Assembly (NCBI GenBank): GCA_040235415.1
Contig: JBECKR010000220.1
Coordinates: forward strand, 1 to 24,958
DNA length: 24,958 nt
Direction: 5' to 3'
From: JBECKR01 sp040235415
GTDB taxonomy: Bacteria > Acidobacteriota > Polarisedimenticolia > Polarisedimenticolales > Polarisedimenticolaceae
Below, in pieces: positions 9,219 through 17,489 of this stretch. The notes under the pieces are model-generated. The model worked only from the letters and a program-made list of their open reading frames with translations. It was not told the DNA's origin and made no database searches. Numbering within the stretch: the first letter of the stretch is position 1; every line of letters begins with the position of its first letter. Made by a program: the position numbers and the translations under genes.

Positions 9219-9222
<4 letters not shown>
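8587..9222 (+). CDS. pncA: nicotinamidase
   Basis: 211 residues, the usual size for bacterial PncA, a cytosolic isochorismatase-fold enzyme that converts nicotinamide to nicotinate and ammonia in NAD salvage. The catalytic triad is visible: D10 in LLVDIQPDF, K110 in IVRKG and C159 in ARDFCV. Metal ligands D50 and H52 lie in TQDWHP, and H85 in WPDHCVQGTPGAE. The family-typical FSGF-like segment reads YSGFRNN (119-125). A small departure is ARDFC where most relatives have ATDYC. The ATG at 8587 puts D10 at the expected position. Its TAG stop shares the four bases CTAG with the stop of the convergent antiporter gene. Confidence 0.93.
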
Positions 9223-10451
<1,229 letters not shown>

Positions 10452-10458
10452 GGGGACG

Positions 10459-10464
10459 AGGCTA
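10459..10464 (-). promoter_or_regulatory. -10-like box giving a leaderless antiporter transcript
   Basis: TAGCCT on the minus strand ends 7 nt before the ATG at 10451. No ribosome-binding site is visible in the gap. It lies in the 26-nt space after the upstream gene's stop. Confidence 0.38.
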
Positions 10465-10477
10465 TCCCGTCCGGGGC

Positions 10478-13186
10478 CTAGCGGTCGACGACGATCTCGT
10501 CGATTCGGCGCTCGAGGTGGGCGAACTCCCGCGCCAAGGGCGCGGCGGAAGCGGCGAGACGCGCCGCTTCACGAAGGTCCCCGTCCCCGGCGGCGCGCTC
10601 GGCGCGCTCGATCCGGTCGAGCGCCGCGTAGTACCGCGCGTTGGTGTAGTCGGGGTCGAGCCGCAGCGCTTGTTCGTACTCCCGGCTCATGTCTGCGAGC
10701 CGGCCCTCGACCGCGGCGACGTGACCTCCGATGACCGCGCGCTTCGCGGCCTCGAGCCTCGCCAGGCGGTCACGCCACGACGGCTCGACGTCGCCCCGCG
10801 TGCGGACCCACGGGATCACGCTCTCGCCGTCCTCCATCTCGAGGACGTGCGGCGGGACCACGAACCTGCGCTTCCAGAACGTCGCGGCGACGAACGGCGT
10901 CGGGCGCAGGCGCGCGCGGGGCATCTCGAAGTCGAGGCGCGTGCGATCGTCGGTCAGGACCGGGCCGTCGCCGCAGTAGCGCGACAGGCCCCGCGACGAC
11001 AGCCCGAAATACCCGAGGACCTCGTCCGCGTTCCGGATCCCGCACTCCGAGAGGTCGTTCCGGACCCGGGACTCCTCGAGTCGCTTCGCGATGCGGTCGA
11101 GGTCGATCGCGATCGGACCGTTGCCTCCCAACAGCATCGTGTCGCCGTACAGCGGCGACCCCCAGAACGTCGCGTCCGGAAACACTTTCAGGAACGTGCG
11201 CACGATCGCGGCGTGCTCCGGGCGGTCGAACTCGAACGACGGGATCCACTGACAGAACACGCCGCCGGGAGCCAGGCGGCGCTTGACGAGGTCGTAGAAC
11301 TCCTCGGTGTAGAGGTTGACGACGCCGGCGGTCTCGAGCAGCGGCGGCTCGCTCACGACGACGTCGAACCTCCGGTCGGTCCCGAGGACGTAGTTGCGAC
11401 CGTCGTCGATCACCAGGCGCACCCGGGGATCGCCGAGCACGTCGTGGTTCTCGGGAAACAGCTTCGCCGGCTCGCGGATCCCCTCGCAGATCTCGGCGCA
11501 CACGATCTCGCGGAACGGATGCGTCGCGACGGCGCCGAGGGTGATCCCGGAGCCGAAGGTGATCACGAGCGCGGAACGGCGCCGCTCCGCCAGGAGCGAT
11601 GGCAGGTGGCCCCAGAAACGGTGACCCGGGAGGTTCATGGTCCCGCCCGAGGCGCGCTGGTCGGAGAAGTGCACCCAGCGTTCGTCATGCTCCGAGCGCG
11701 TCACGAACACCGTCGCCGAGGGGAACTCGCGGTAGTACAAGATCTCCTCGTCCGGAAACGTCCGCCGCACCGCCGTCAGGAAGACGTCGTGCGGCAGGAG
11801 CGTCGCGAAGGCAATCGCGGCGGCGGCGGCGACGACGGCGATGGCGCGGCCGTGCCGCGCGGCGCTCCGTCCCGTGGCGATCGCGACGGCGGCATTCAGG
11901 CCGATCAGCGCGACCACCGTCGTCCGCACGCCGAGCAGGGGGATCAGGACGAATCCGACGCCGACCGAGCCCGCGATCGCCCCCACGGTGTTGGCGGCGT
12001 ACAGCCGGCCGACGTCGGCGCCGACGCGTCGTCGCTCCGCGAGGTACAGGCGGCTCGCGAGCGGGAAGGCGGCGCCCATCAGGAGCGTCGGGGCCAGCAG
12101 CAGCGCCGCCGCAATCGCGAAGCGCACGACGATCCACTCGAGCCACGAGCCACCGGCGAACAGCTTCGAGAGCACGAGGTAGATCCCAGGGCTGTCGGGG
12201 TAGGCCGCGAGCGCGACCCCGACGCTCGCCGCGATCCCGAGCTGGAGCAGCGCGAACCACCGCCACGGATCGCGCAGCCGCTCGACGACGCGGGCCATCG
12301 CGAATGCGCCGAGCGCCAGCCCCAGCAGGAACGTCGCGAGCATCGCGGCGAACGCGTACGTCGAGTTGCCGAGGAAGAAGGTCAGCAGGCGGGTCCAGGC
12401 GACCTCGTAGCCGAGCGCCGCCAGCCCCGACAGCGCGTACGCCGTCAGCGCCAGGCGGCGGGCCGAGACCGGCGCCCGGTCCCGCCCCGCGTCGGGGACG
12501 GACGTCTCGACCGGCGCGAGACGAGCCCGCCGCCCCCAGGCGAGCGCGGTCGAGCCCACGCCGAGGTTGACGGCGGCGGTCAGCATCTCCGTCCGCCGGA
12601 TCCCCAGGACCTCGATCAGGACGAACCCGGCGACGACCGAGCCCGCGACCGCGCCGAGCGTGTTGACGGCGTACAGCCGCCCGACGCTCGCGCCGAGGGT
12701 CCGCGTCTCGCGCGCCACGAAGCGCGACAGCGCCGGCAGCGTGCCCCCCATCAGGACCGTGGGCAAGACGAAGACGGCGGCACACAGGACGAATCGCGTC
12801 GCATTGACGACCGCGTCGGCGCCGTCGCTGGCGCCATAGACCCAGCGATAGAGCGGGAGGATCGCCGCGAGGACGTACGGCACCGCCAGGGCGTACAGCC
12901 CGACTCCGATCTCGAGCCGGCCGAAATACGCGAGCGGGTCGTCGCGACGATCGACGCGTCGCCCGAGCCACCACGATCCGAGCGCGAGCCCGCCCATGAA
13001 GGTCGCCAGGATCGTGGCGGTCGCGAACAGCCCGCTCCCGAAAACCAGCGTCAAGCGCCGGGTCCAGAGCACCTCGTACACCAAGCCCCCGGCGCCGGAC
13101 AGGAAAAACAGCGCCAGGAGAGCGGAGGTCGCTCGAGATCCTCTCACGTTCACGCTCGTTTCGGGGGGAGCCGAGTCCGCCAGCAT
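10478..13186 (-). CDS. membrane-fused spermidine synthase-like protein
   Basis: 902 residues. The start ATG at 13186 was chosen because the upstream extension of the frame is nonsense over the GST gene. Two membrane halves repeat each other: LSGAGGLVYEVLWTRRL (29-45) and LSGLAALGYEVAWTRLL (about 252-270), each followed by several helices and an R-L-Y-A-x-N-T-[LV]-G-A-[VI]-A-G-S stretch. From about 540 a Rossmann methyltransferase fold of the spermidine synthase type follows (FGSGITLGAV, then DDGRNY, then VSEPPLLETAGVVNLYTEEFY). After about 770 comes a helical tail with a TPR-like unit (EQALRLDPDYTNARYY). The family is widespread but its substrate is generally undefined, so polyamine synthesis should not be assumed. 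It lies 32 nt after the GST gene, probably in the same transcript. Confidence 0.82.
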   Translation of the reverse strand: MLADSAPPETSVNVRGSRATSALLALFFLSGAGGLVYEVLWTRRLTLVFGSGLFATATILATFMGGLALGSWWLGRRVDRRDDPLAYFGRLEIGVGLYALAVPYVLAAILPLYRWVYGASDGADAVVNATRFVLCAAVFVLPTVLMGGTLPALSRFVARETRTLGASVGRLYAVNTLGAVAGSVVAGFVLIEVLGIRRTEMLTAAVNLGVGSTALAWGRRARLAPVETSVPDAGRDRAPVSARRLALTAYALSGLAALGYEVAWTRLLTFFLGNSTYAFAAMLATFLLGLALGAFAMARVVERLRDPWRWFALLQLGIAASVGVALAAYPDSPGIYLVLSKLFAGGSWLEWIVVRFAIAAALLLAPTLLMGAAFPLASRLYLAERRRVGADVGRLYAANTVGAIAGSVGVGFVLIPLLGVRTTVVALIGLNAAVAIATGRSAARHGRAIAVVAAAAAIAFATLLPHDVFLTAVRRTFPDEEILYYREFPSATVFVTRSEHDERWVHFSDQRASGGTMNLPGHRFWGHLPSLLAERRRSALVITFGSGITLGAVATHPFREIVCAEICEGIREPAKLFPENHDVLGDPRVRLVIDDGRNYVLGTDRRFDVVVSEPPLLETAGVVNLYTEEFYDLVKRRLAPGGVFCQWIPSFEFDRPEHAAIVRTFLKVFPDATFWGSPLYGDTMLLGGNGPIAIDLDRIAKRLEESRVRNDLSECGIRNADEVLGYFGLSSRGLSRYCGDGPVLTDDRTRLDFEMPRARLRPTPFVAATFWKRRFVVPPHVLEMEDGESVIPWVRTRGDVEPSWRDRLARLEAAKRAVIGGHVAAVEGRLADMSREYEQALRLDPDYTNARYYAALDRIERAERAAGDGDLREAARLAASAAPLAREFAHLERRIDEIVVDR

Positions 13187-13218
13187 GCCCGCAAGGGCGC
13201 CCGCGCGCAAGCGCCCGC

Positions 13219-13827
13219 TCAGGTCACCCGCGACGGCCCGTCGAACGCCACGACACGGTCGATCCAGGGCGCGAGATCCGCCGCGGCGTCCGGGATCGCG
13301 AACAGCCCGCTGATCCGAACGCGAGCCAGAATCGCGGCCGCCGTGACGTCGGCAGCCGACATGCGCTCGCCGACGAGCCAGGAGCGACCGCGCATCGCCT
13401 CGGCGACCCGGAGGGTGGCCGAGCCGAACGCCTCCGCGCAGCGGGTCTGCATCGCGACCTCGACCGTGCCCCCGGCGACGCGGTGGTGCACGACCTCCGT
13501 CATCGGCGCGGCGAGCGTCGAGCGCGCGAACATCTCCCAGTCCTCGATCGCCCACTGCTCGTCACGGCCGGCGCCGAACAGCTTCGGAGTGTCCGGGAAG
13601 TTGGCGTCGAGGTAGCGTAGGATCGCCGCCGAGTCGAACAGCACGCGGTCGCCGTGGACCAGGACCGGCGTCAGGTGCTGCCCCGAGAGGCGCACGATCT
13701 CGCGGCGGTCGGCGGGGTCGATGGTGCGGAACGCGTACGGGATCCGCTTGTACCCGAGCGCGATGCGGACCTTGAAGTTGTTCGAGGTCTCGAATCCGTG
13801 GACGACGACGTCGGGCGACACGGCCAC
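13219..13827 (-). CDS. glutathione S-transferase-like protein
   Basis: 202 residues, GTG start. The N-terminal half is a thioredoxin-fold GST domain: HGFETSNNFKVRIAL (10-24, candidate catalytic S15) and the cis-proline/glutathione-binding block TPVLVHGDRVLFDSAAILRYLD. The C-terminal half is helical, with the family's WLVGERMSAADVTAAA (the GxxxSxAD-type N-capping motif). Likely a cytosolic thiol transferase, substrate unknown. It lies 36 nt downstream of the epimerase-like gene and 32 nt upstream of the membrane-fused gene, all on the same strand, so it may belong to the ECF41-controlled run. Whether this organism makes glutathione cannot be judged here. Confidence 0.83.
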   Translation of the reverse strand: MAVSPDVVVHGFETSNNFKVRIALGYKRIPYAFRTIDPADRREIVRLSGQHLTPVLVHGDRVLFDSAAILRYLDANFPDTPKLFGAGRDEQWAIEDWEMFARSTLAAPMTEVVHHRVAGGTVEVAMQTRCAEAFGSATLRVAEAMRGRSWLVGERMSAADVTAAAILARVRISGLFAIPDAAADLAPWIDRVVAFDGPSRVT

Positions 13828-13863
13828 CTCCGATTCCGCCGGGACGAGCCGGCGAACACCAGC

Positions 13864-14784
13864 TTAGCCGAGCTCGTGCGCCGCCGCCGGGATCCCGTCG
13901 CGCGCGCTCGGCCAACGGGGCCTCCATCCGGAAGCGTCGCGGAGCTTCCGGTTGGCGATTCGCTGCGAGCGCGACAGCAGCTCCATCGTCCGGCCGCCGA
14001 GCGCCGCCATCCACCGCGGCATCGGCCTCGGGGCCCGGACGCCCGCGGCGCGCGCCAGAGCGTCGGCGTATTCGCCGCGCGTGAGGGGCTCGTCGTCGCC
14101 GACGTCGTAGGTCCCCGGCGGGACTTCGAGCGCGGCCCCGACGGCGGTCGCCGCGTCGGCGTGGGCGATCGAGGACCAGTACGCCCCGGGCGGCCCCGGC
14201 AGCGGAGCGACGCCGCGCCGCACCGCTCCGAGCATCGCCCGCAGGAACGGGTCCGGCCCGTAGAAGCCGGCGAAGCGCAGCACGACGCCTTCGCGTCCCG
14301 CGTCGGCGAAGCGGGCGGCCGAGCGCTCCGCGTCGAGCACGGTGCGGCTGTTCGGCGCCGGACGGACGGGGAACGTCTCGTCGATCCAGGCGTCGCCGGC
14401 GTCCTCGTAGATCGGGGCGAACGACTCCTGCAGGAAGCGGCGGACGCCGGCGGCGAGCGCCGCATCGACCAGCGCCGCCGAGCCGTCGCGACGGATGCGG
14501 TCGTTCTCCTTCCACGACCACGGCAGCATCATCTTGAGCGCGGACGACGGGATGTGGGTCGCGAGGTTGACGACGACCTCCGCGTCGGCGTCCGCGAGCG
14601 CGCGCCGGGCCGCCTCGCCGTCGAGCAGGTCGAGCGGCACCGCCCGGGCGCCGAGGCGCTCGAGCTCCGCGCGTTTGTCCGCGCTGCGACCGACCGCGGT
14701 GACGCGGTGTCCCGCGGCGACCAGGCTCGGGACGAGAAGCCGGCCGACGACCCCGGTCGCGCCGGTGACGAAGACGGAGCTCAC
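13864..14784 (-). CDS. NAD-dependent epimerase/dehydratase-like protein of the ECF41-associated type
   Basis: 306 residues. The GTG start at 14784 overlaps the stop of the preceding decarboxylase-like gene (GTGA), which implies coupled translation, and puts the nucleotide-binding GATGVVG at residues 8-14. The fold is an extended short-chain dehydrogenase: Rossmann start, acidic VPLDLLD for cofactor contacts, VNLATH and QESFAPIYED. The usual catalytic Y-x-x-x-K is not visible; the matching region reads NSRTVLDAERSA. It may therefore bind NAD(P)H without classical epimerase chemistry, or act as a reductase or sensor. Together with the neighbour it forms the decarboxylase plus epimerase pair known to sit beside ECF41 sigma factors. 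Confidence 0.82.
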   Translation of the reverse strand: MSSVFVTGATGVVGRLLVPSLVAAGHRVTAVGRSADKRAELERLGARAVPLDLLDGEAARRALADADAEVVVNLATHIPSSALKMMLPWSWKENDRIRRDGSAALVDAALAAGVRRFLQESFAPIYEDAGDAWIDETFPVRPAPNSRTVLDAERSAARFADAGREGVVLRFAGFYGPDPFLRAMLGAVRRGVAPLPGPPGAYWSSIAHADAATAVGAALEVPPGTYDVGDDEPLTRGEYADALARAAGVRAPRPMPRWMAALGGRTMELLSRSQRIANRKLRDASGWRPRWPSARDGIPAAAHELG

Positions 14785-15254
14785 GCCGTGGCCTCCCGGC
14801 GCGGCCGGGGACGGTAGTTCCCGACCTCGCTGCGGAACGCGATCGCAAGACGGTTCCAGCCGTTGATCGCGACCACCGCCAGGGTGAGGTCGACGAGCGC
14901 CGCTTCGTCGAAGTGCGCTCGAGCCTCGGCGTACACCGGATCGTCGACCCGCGATCGCGCGACGTCCGTGACCGCCTCGCTCCACGCGAGCGCCGCCCGC
15001 TCGCGAGGCGTGAAGAACGGCGTCTCGCGCCACACCGGCACGGCGGATAACCGTTGCTCGCTCTCTCCGGCCGCCCGTGCGTCCTTGGCGTGCATGTCGA
15101 CGCAATACGCGCAGCCGTTCCGATAGGAGGCGGCCAGCTTGACGAGCTCGAGCAGGCCGGGCTCCAGGCCGCAGCCGTCGACGTCGCGCTGCAGCGCCGC
15201 CATGGCACGGTATGCGCGGGGATTCGCCGTCGGAAAGCTCATTCTAGGCTCCAT
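14781..15254 (-). CDS. carboxymuconolactone decarboxylase/AhpD-like protein
   Basis: 157 residues. The core motif CAYCVDMH (C48, C51, H55) is the redox-active C-x-x-C...H of AhpD-type proteins. The later FDEAALVDLTLAVVAINGWNRLAIAFR helix is typical of the sub-family annotated as carboxymuconolactone decarboxylase. The ATG at 15254 is supported by GAGGAG 8 nt upstream and by the family's usual M-x-P-R-M opening; a second ATG lies at 15242. Likely function is thiol-based peroxide or alkyl-hydroperoxide reduction rather than true lactone decarboxylation. It is the first gene after the predicted ECF41 promoter, so it should be the main target of the divergent sigma factor. Confidence 0.87.
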   Translation of the reverse strand: MEPRMSFPTANPRAYRAMAALQRDVDGCGLEPGLLELVKLAASYRNGCAYCVDMHAKDARAAGESEQRLSAVPVWRETPFFTPRERAALAWSEAVTDVARSRVDDPVYAEARAHFDEAALVDLTLAVVAINGWNRLAIAFRSEVGNYRPRPRREATA

Positions 15255-15294
15255 CGGTCGATCTCCTCTCTCTCGTCTGCCCCTCACCGATGAA

Positions 15295-15320
15295 GACGGA
15301 TCGTGCGGCGGATCGTGACA
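15295..15320 (-). promoter_or_regulatory. predicted ECF41 sigma promoter for the decarboxylase/epimerase genes
   Basis: On the minus strand the -35 element TGTCAC (15320-15315) is followed after exactly 16 nt by the -10 element CGTC (15298-15295). ECF41 promoters are known for TGTCAC(A) and CGTC boxes. The expected start of transcription near 15287 leaves a leader of about 33 nt holding the GAGGAG ribosome site of the first gene. Confidence 0.72.
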
Positions 15321-15355
15321 GGCGGGACGCGATCGCGCGCCGCCGGCCCGACCGT

Positions 15356-15361
15356 TACCAT
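15356..15361 (+). promoter_or_regulatory. -10-like box giving a leaderless sigma factor transcript
   Basis: TACCAT ends 6 nt before the ATG at 15368. No TGTCAC/CGTC pair points toward the sigma gene, so autoregulation through its own promoter type is not seen. Confidence 0.4.
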
Positions 15362-15367
15362 GGGGAC

Positions 15368-16240
15368 ATGGCCCCCGTCGTTTCGGACGCCGATCTCGAG
15401 CGCCATCGGCCGCGCCTGTTCGGCGTTGCCTACCGCATGACGGGAAACGTGCACGACGCCGAGGACCTGGTCCAGGAGTCGTTGCTCCGCTGGCATCAAG
15501 CGCCGCGCGACGACGTCGAGCGGCCGGACGCCTGGCTCGCGTCCGTGGTGACGCGCCTCGCGATCGACCGGCTGCGACGCGGCGCGACGGAGCGCGCCGC
15601 GTACGTCGGCCCGTGGCTGCCGGAGCCGGTGGCGCCGGAGCGCGTCGCGCCGCCGCCCGACCGCGGCGTCGACATGGCGTCCGACCTCTCGATGGCGTTC
15701 GTCGTCCTCCTGCAGCGGCTCGCGCACGACGAGCGCGCGGCGTTCCTGATGCGGGAGGTGTTCGACTCCGACTATGCGGACATCGCGCGGGTCCTCGGGA
15801 GATCCGAGGCGGCCGCGCGACAGATCGTCCATCGAGCGCGGGATCGCGTCCGCTCGGAGCGTGCCCGCTTCGCGGTGCCGCGGGACGTCGCGGGTCGGCT
15901 GCTGCAACGGTTCCTCGCCGCCCTGCGGTCGGACGACGAGGCGGCGCTGCTCGCGGTGTTCTCGTCGGAGGCGACCTGGACGAGCGACGGCGGCGGCAGG
16001 GTCACGTCGGCGCGCCGCGTCGTCCGGGGCGCCGAGCGGATCGTACGAATGCTGCGCCGGCTCGAGGCCAAGGCCGGCGACCGCGTCGGATACCGCGTCG
16101 CGACGCTCAACGGCGAGCCGGCGATCGTGCAGCTCCTCGATCGCGCCGTGTTCTCGGCGAGCTTCGTCGAGACCGACGGCGACCGGATCACGGCCGTGTA
16201 TCGGGTCCTGAACCCGGACAAGCTCCGAGAGGTCCGCTGA
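15368..16240 (+). CDS. ECF41-group RNA polymerase sigma factor with fused SnoaL-like regulatory domain
   Basis: 290 residues. Region sigma-2 (about 10-75, with GVAYRMTGNVHDAEDLVQE) and sigma-4 (about 105-165, with YADIARVLGRSEAAARQIVHRAR) direct RNA polymerase to special promoters. A C-terminal SnoaL/NTF2-like domain (about 172-290) takes the place of a separate anti-sigma factor. All three ECF41 marks are visible: the WLPEP linker (83-87), DGGG (208-211) and NPDKL (282-286) near the end. The ATG at 15368 was chosen over 15290 because sigma-2 begins soon after it and a -10-like box lies just before it. The gene is divergent from its probable targets. Its last 53 bp overlap the 3' end of the convergent aminotransferase gene. 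The activating signal is unknown. Confidence 0.93.
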   Translation: MAPVVSDADLERHRPRLFGVAYRMTGNVHDAEDLVQESLLRWHQAPRDDVERPDAWLASVVTRLAIDRLRRGATERAAYVGPWLPEPVAPERVAPPPDRGVDMASDLSMAFVVLLQRLAHDERAAFLMREVFDSDYADIARVLGRSEAAARQIVHRARDRVRSERARFAVPRDVAGRLLQRFLAALRSDDEAALLAVFSSEATWTSDGGGRVTSARRVVRGAERIVRMLRRLEAKAGDRVGYRVATLNGEPAIVQLLDRAVFSASFVETDGDRITAVYRVLNPDKLREVR

Positions 16241-17405
16241 GCGCGGCGGCCAGCCGCTCGTAATCGTCGCGGTCGTTGTAGAGCTGCGCCGAGAGGCGCA
16301 CCAGGCGGTGCGGCGGGCGCGGCCACGGGATCACCGGCACCTCGATGCCGTGGTCTCCGAGCAGCACGTCCTGCAGCGGGTCCGCGTACAGCGCGGAGCG
16401 CGGCGGCGCGCCGTCGCCGTCCGGAATCGGCAACGCGGCGAGCGAGCCGATCATCGCGTCGGGGCAGGGAGCGTCGATCCCGAGGGCGCGCCGCACGATC
16501 TCGCGCCCCTCGAGCGCGAGGGCGCGATTGCGGCGGCGGACCTCGTCCCAACCTCCCGGGACGAGCCCGCCGACGACGCGGATCGCCTCGGGAACGGAGA
16601 GGAACGCGGTCGGATCCGACGTCCCGGTCCAGTCGAACTCGTCGTGGAACGGGGACCGGCCGGGCCGCCGGGTGTTCGCGCCGTGGCTGATCGCCAGCGG
16701 CCGGACCCCGGACCGGCGATCCTCGCGGACGTACAGGAACCCCGCTCCCTTCGGGGCGCACAGCCACTTGTGGGCGTTTCCGGTGTAGTACGCGGCGCCG
16801 AGCGCCGCGAGGTCGAGCGGAATCATGCCAGGAGCGTGGGCGCCGTCGACGAGCGCGTCCACGCTCCGCTCCCCCAGCGCGCAGACGAGGCGCTCGATCG
16901 GCAGGACGAGGCCGGTCGCGCTCGTCACGTGGTCGAGCAGAACGAGCCGGGTCCTCGACGTCACCGCCGCCAGGACCGCGCGCTCGACCGCGTCGGGGGT
17001 CGTCCCGGGAAACGGGATCCGGACCACGACCGCCGTCGCCCCGGTGGCAGCCGCCACGACGTCGACCGCGTTGCGGCACGCGTTGTACTCGTGGTCCGTC
17101 ACGACGATCTCGTCGCCGGGCCCGAGCCGCAGCGAGCGGAGCACGGCGTTGACTCCCGCGGTCGCGTTCGGGACCGGGACGAGGCCCTCGGGGTCGGCGC
17201 CGAGGAACGCCGCGAGGGTTTCCCGCGCTTCGTCGAGCAGGTCCGGCAGGCGCCGCACGAAAAACCGCACCGGCTGGCGCTCGATCTCGTCGCGCAGGCG
17301 CGACTGGAACTCGAGGATTCGGCGCGGGCAGGCCCCGAACGAGCCGTGGTTCAGGAACGTCACGCCGGGGTCGAGGGTCCAGTGTCGGGCGAGGGGCGAG
17401 GGCAC
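16188..17405 (-). CDS. class V aminotransferase-fold PLP enzyme, isopenicillin-N epimerase-like
   Basis: 405 residues, GTG start at 17405. Opens with FLNHGSFGACPRRIL, contains R-L-P-D-L-L-D-E-A-R and PNATAGVNAVLRSL (cofactor phosphate binding), VTDHEYNA, DGAHAPG and the Schiff-base lysine K213 in GNAHKW, followed by CAPKGAGFLYV. This order matches the CefD/isopenicillin-N epimerase-like branch of fold-type I. The C-terminal part (IPWPRPPHRLVRLSAQLYNDRDDYERL) lacks the reactive loop cysteine of SufS/NifS cysteine desulfurases, so sulfur or selenium mobilisation is not supported. The true substrate is unknown; amino acid racemase or lyase are options. A -10-like box 6 nt upstream supports this start. 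The 3' end overlaps the sigma factor gene. Confidence 0.82.
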   Translation of the reverse strand: MPSPLARHWTLDPGVTFLNHGSFGACPRRILEFQSRLRDEIERQPVRFFVRRLPDLLDEARETLAAFLGADPEGLVPVPNATAGVNAVLRSLRLGPGDEIVVTDHEYNACRNAVDVVAAATGATAVVVRIPFPGTTPDAVERAVLAAVTSRTRLVLLDHVTSATGLVLPIERLVCALGERSVDALVDGAHAPGMIPLDLAALGAAYYTGNAHKWLCAPKGAGFLYVREDRRSGVRPLAISHGANTRRPGRSPFHDEFDWTGTSDPTAFLSVPEAIRVVGGLVPGGWDEVRRRNRALALEGREIVRRALGIDAPCPDAMIGSLAALPIPDGDGAPPRSALYADPLQDVLLGDHGIEVPVIPWPRPPHRLVRLSAQLYNDRDDYERLAAALSGPLGACPGSGPDTRP

Positions 17406-17411
17406 GGCCTC

Positions 17412-17417
17412 AGGGTA
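17412..17417 (-). promoter_or_regulatory. -10-like box giving a leaderless aminotransferase transcript
   Basis: TACCCT on the minus strand ends 6 nt before the GTG at 17405, with no Shine-Dalgarno sequence. It also decides the choice of this GTG as start. Confidence 0.4.
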
Positions 17418-17489
17418 CGCGAAGCCGCCGCGCCGGGCGAGGTGGCGGGTTCGCCCGCGGTTCGCGTTTGTCCGGGTGAGGAGGACGTC

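Noticed and set aside
10517..13615. 1032-residue plus-strand frame over the membrane-fused gene
   Set aside because: Antisense shadow; the opposite strand carries clear membrane and methyltransferase motifs.
16188..17405. Reading the aminotransferase as a selenocysteine lyase or SufS-type desulfurase
   Set aside because: The C-terminal reactive cysteine loop is absent and the sequence is closer to isopenicillin-N epimerase-like enzymes.
16308..17489. Long N-terminal extension of the methyltransferase frame
   Set aside because: It is antisense to the aminotransferase and not protein-like; the ATG at 17490 has a GGAGG site and begins the family sequence.
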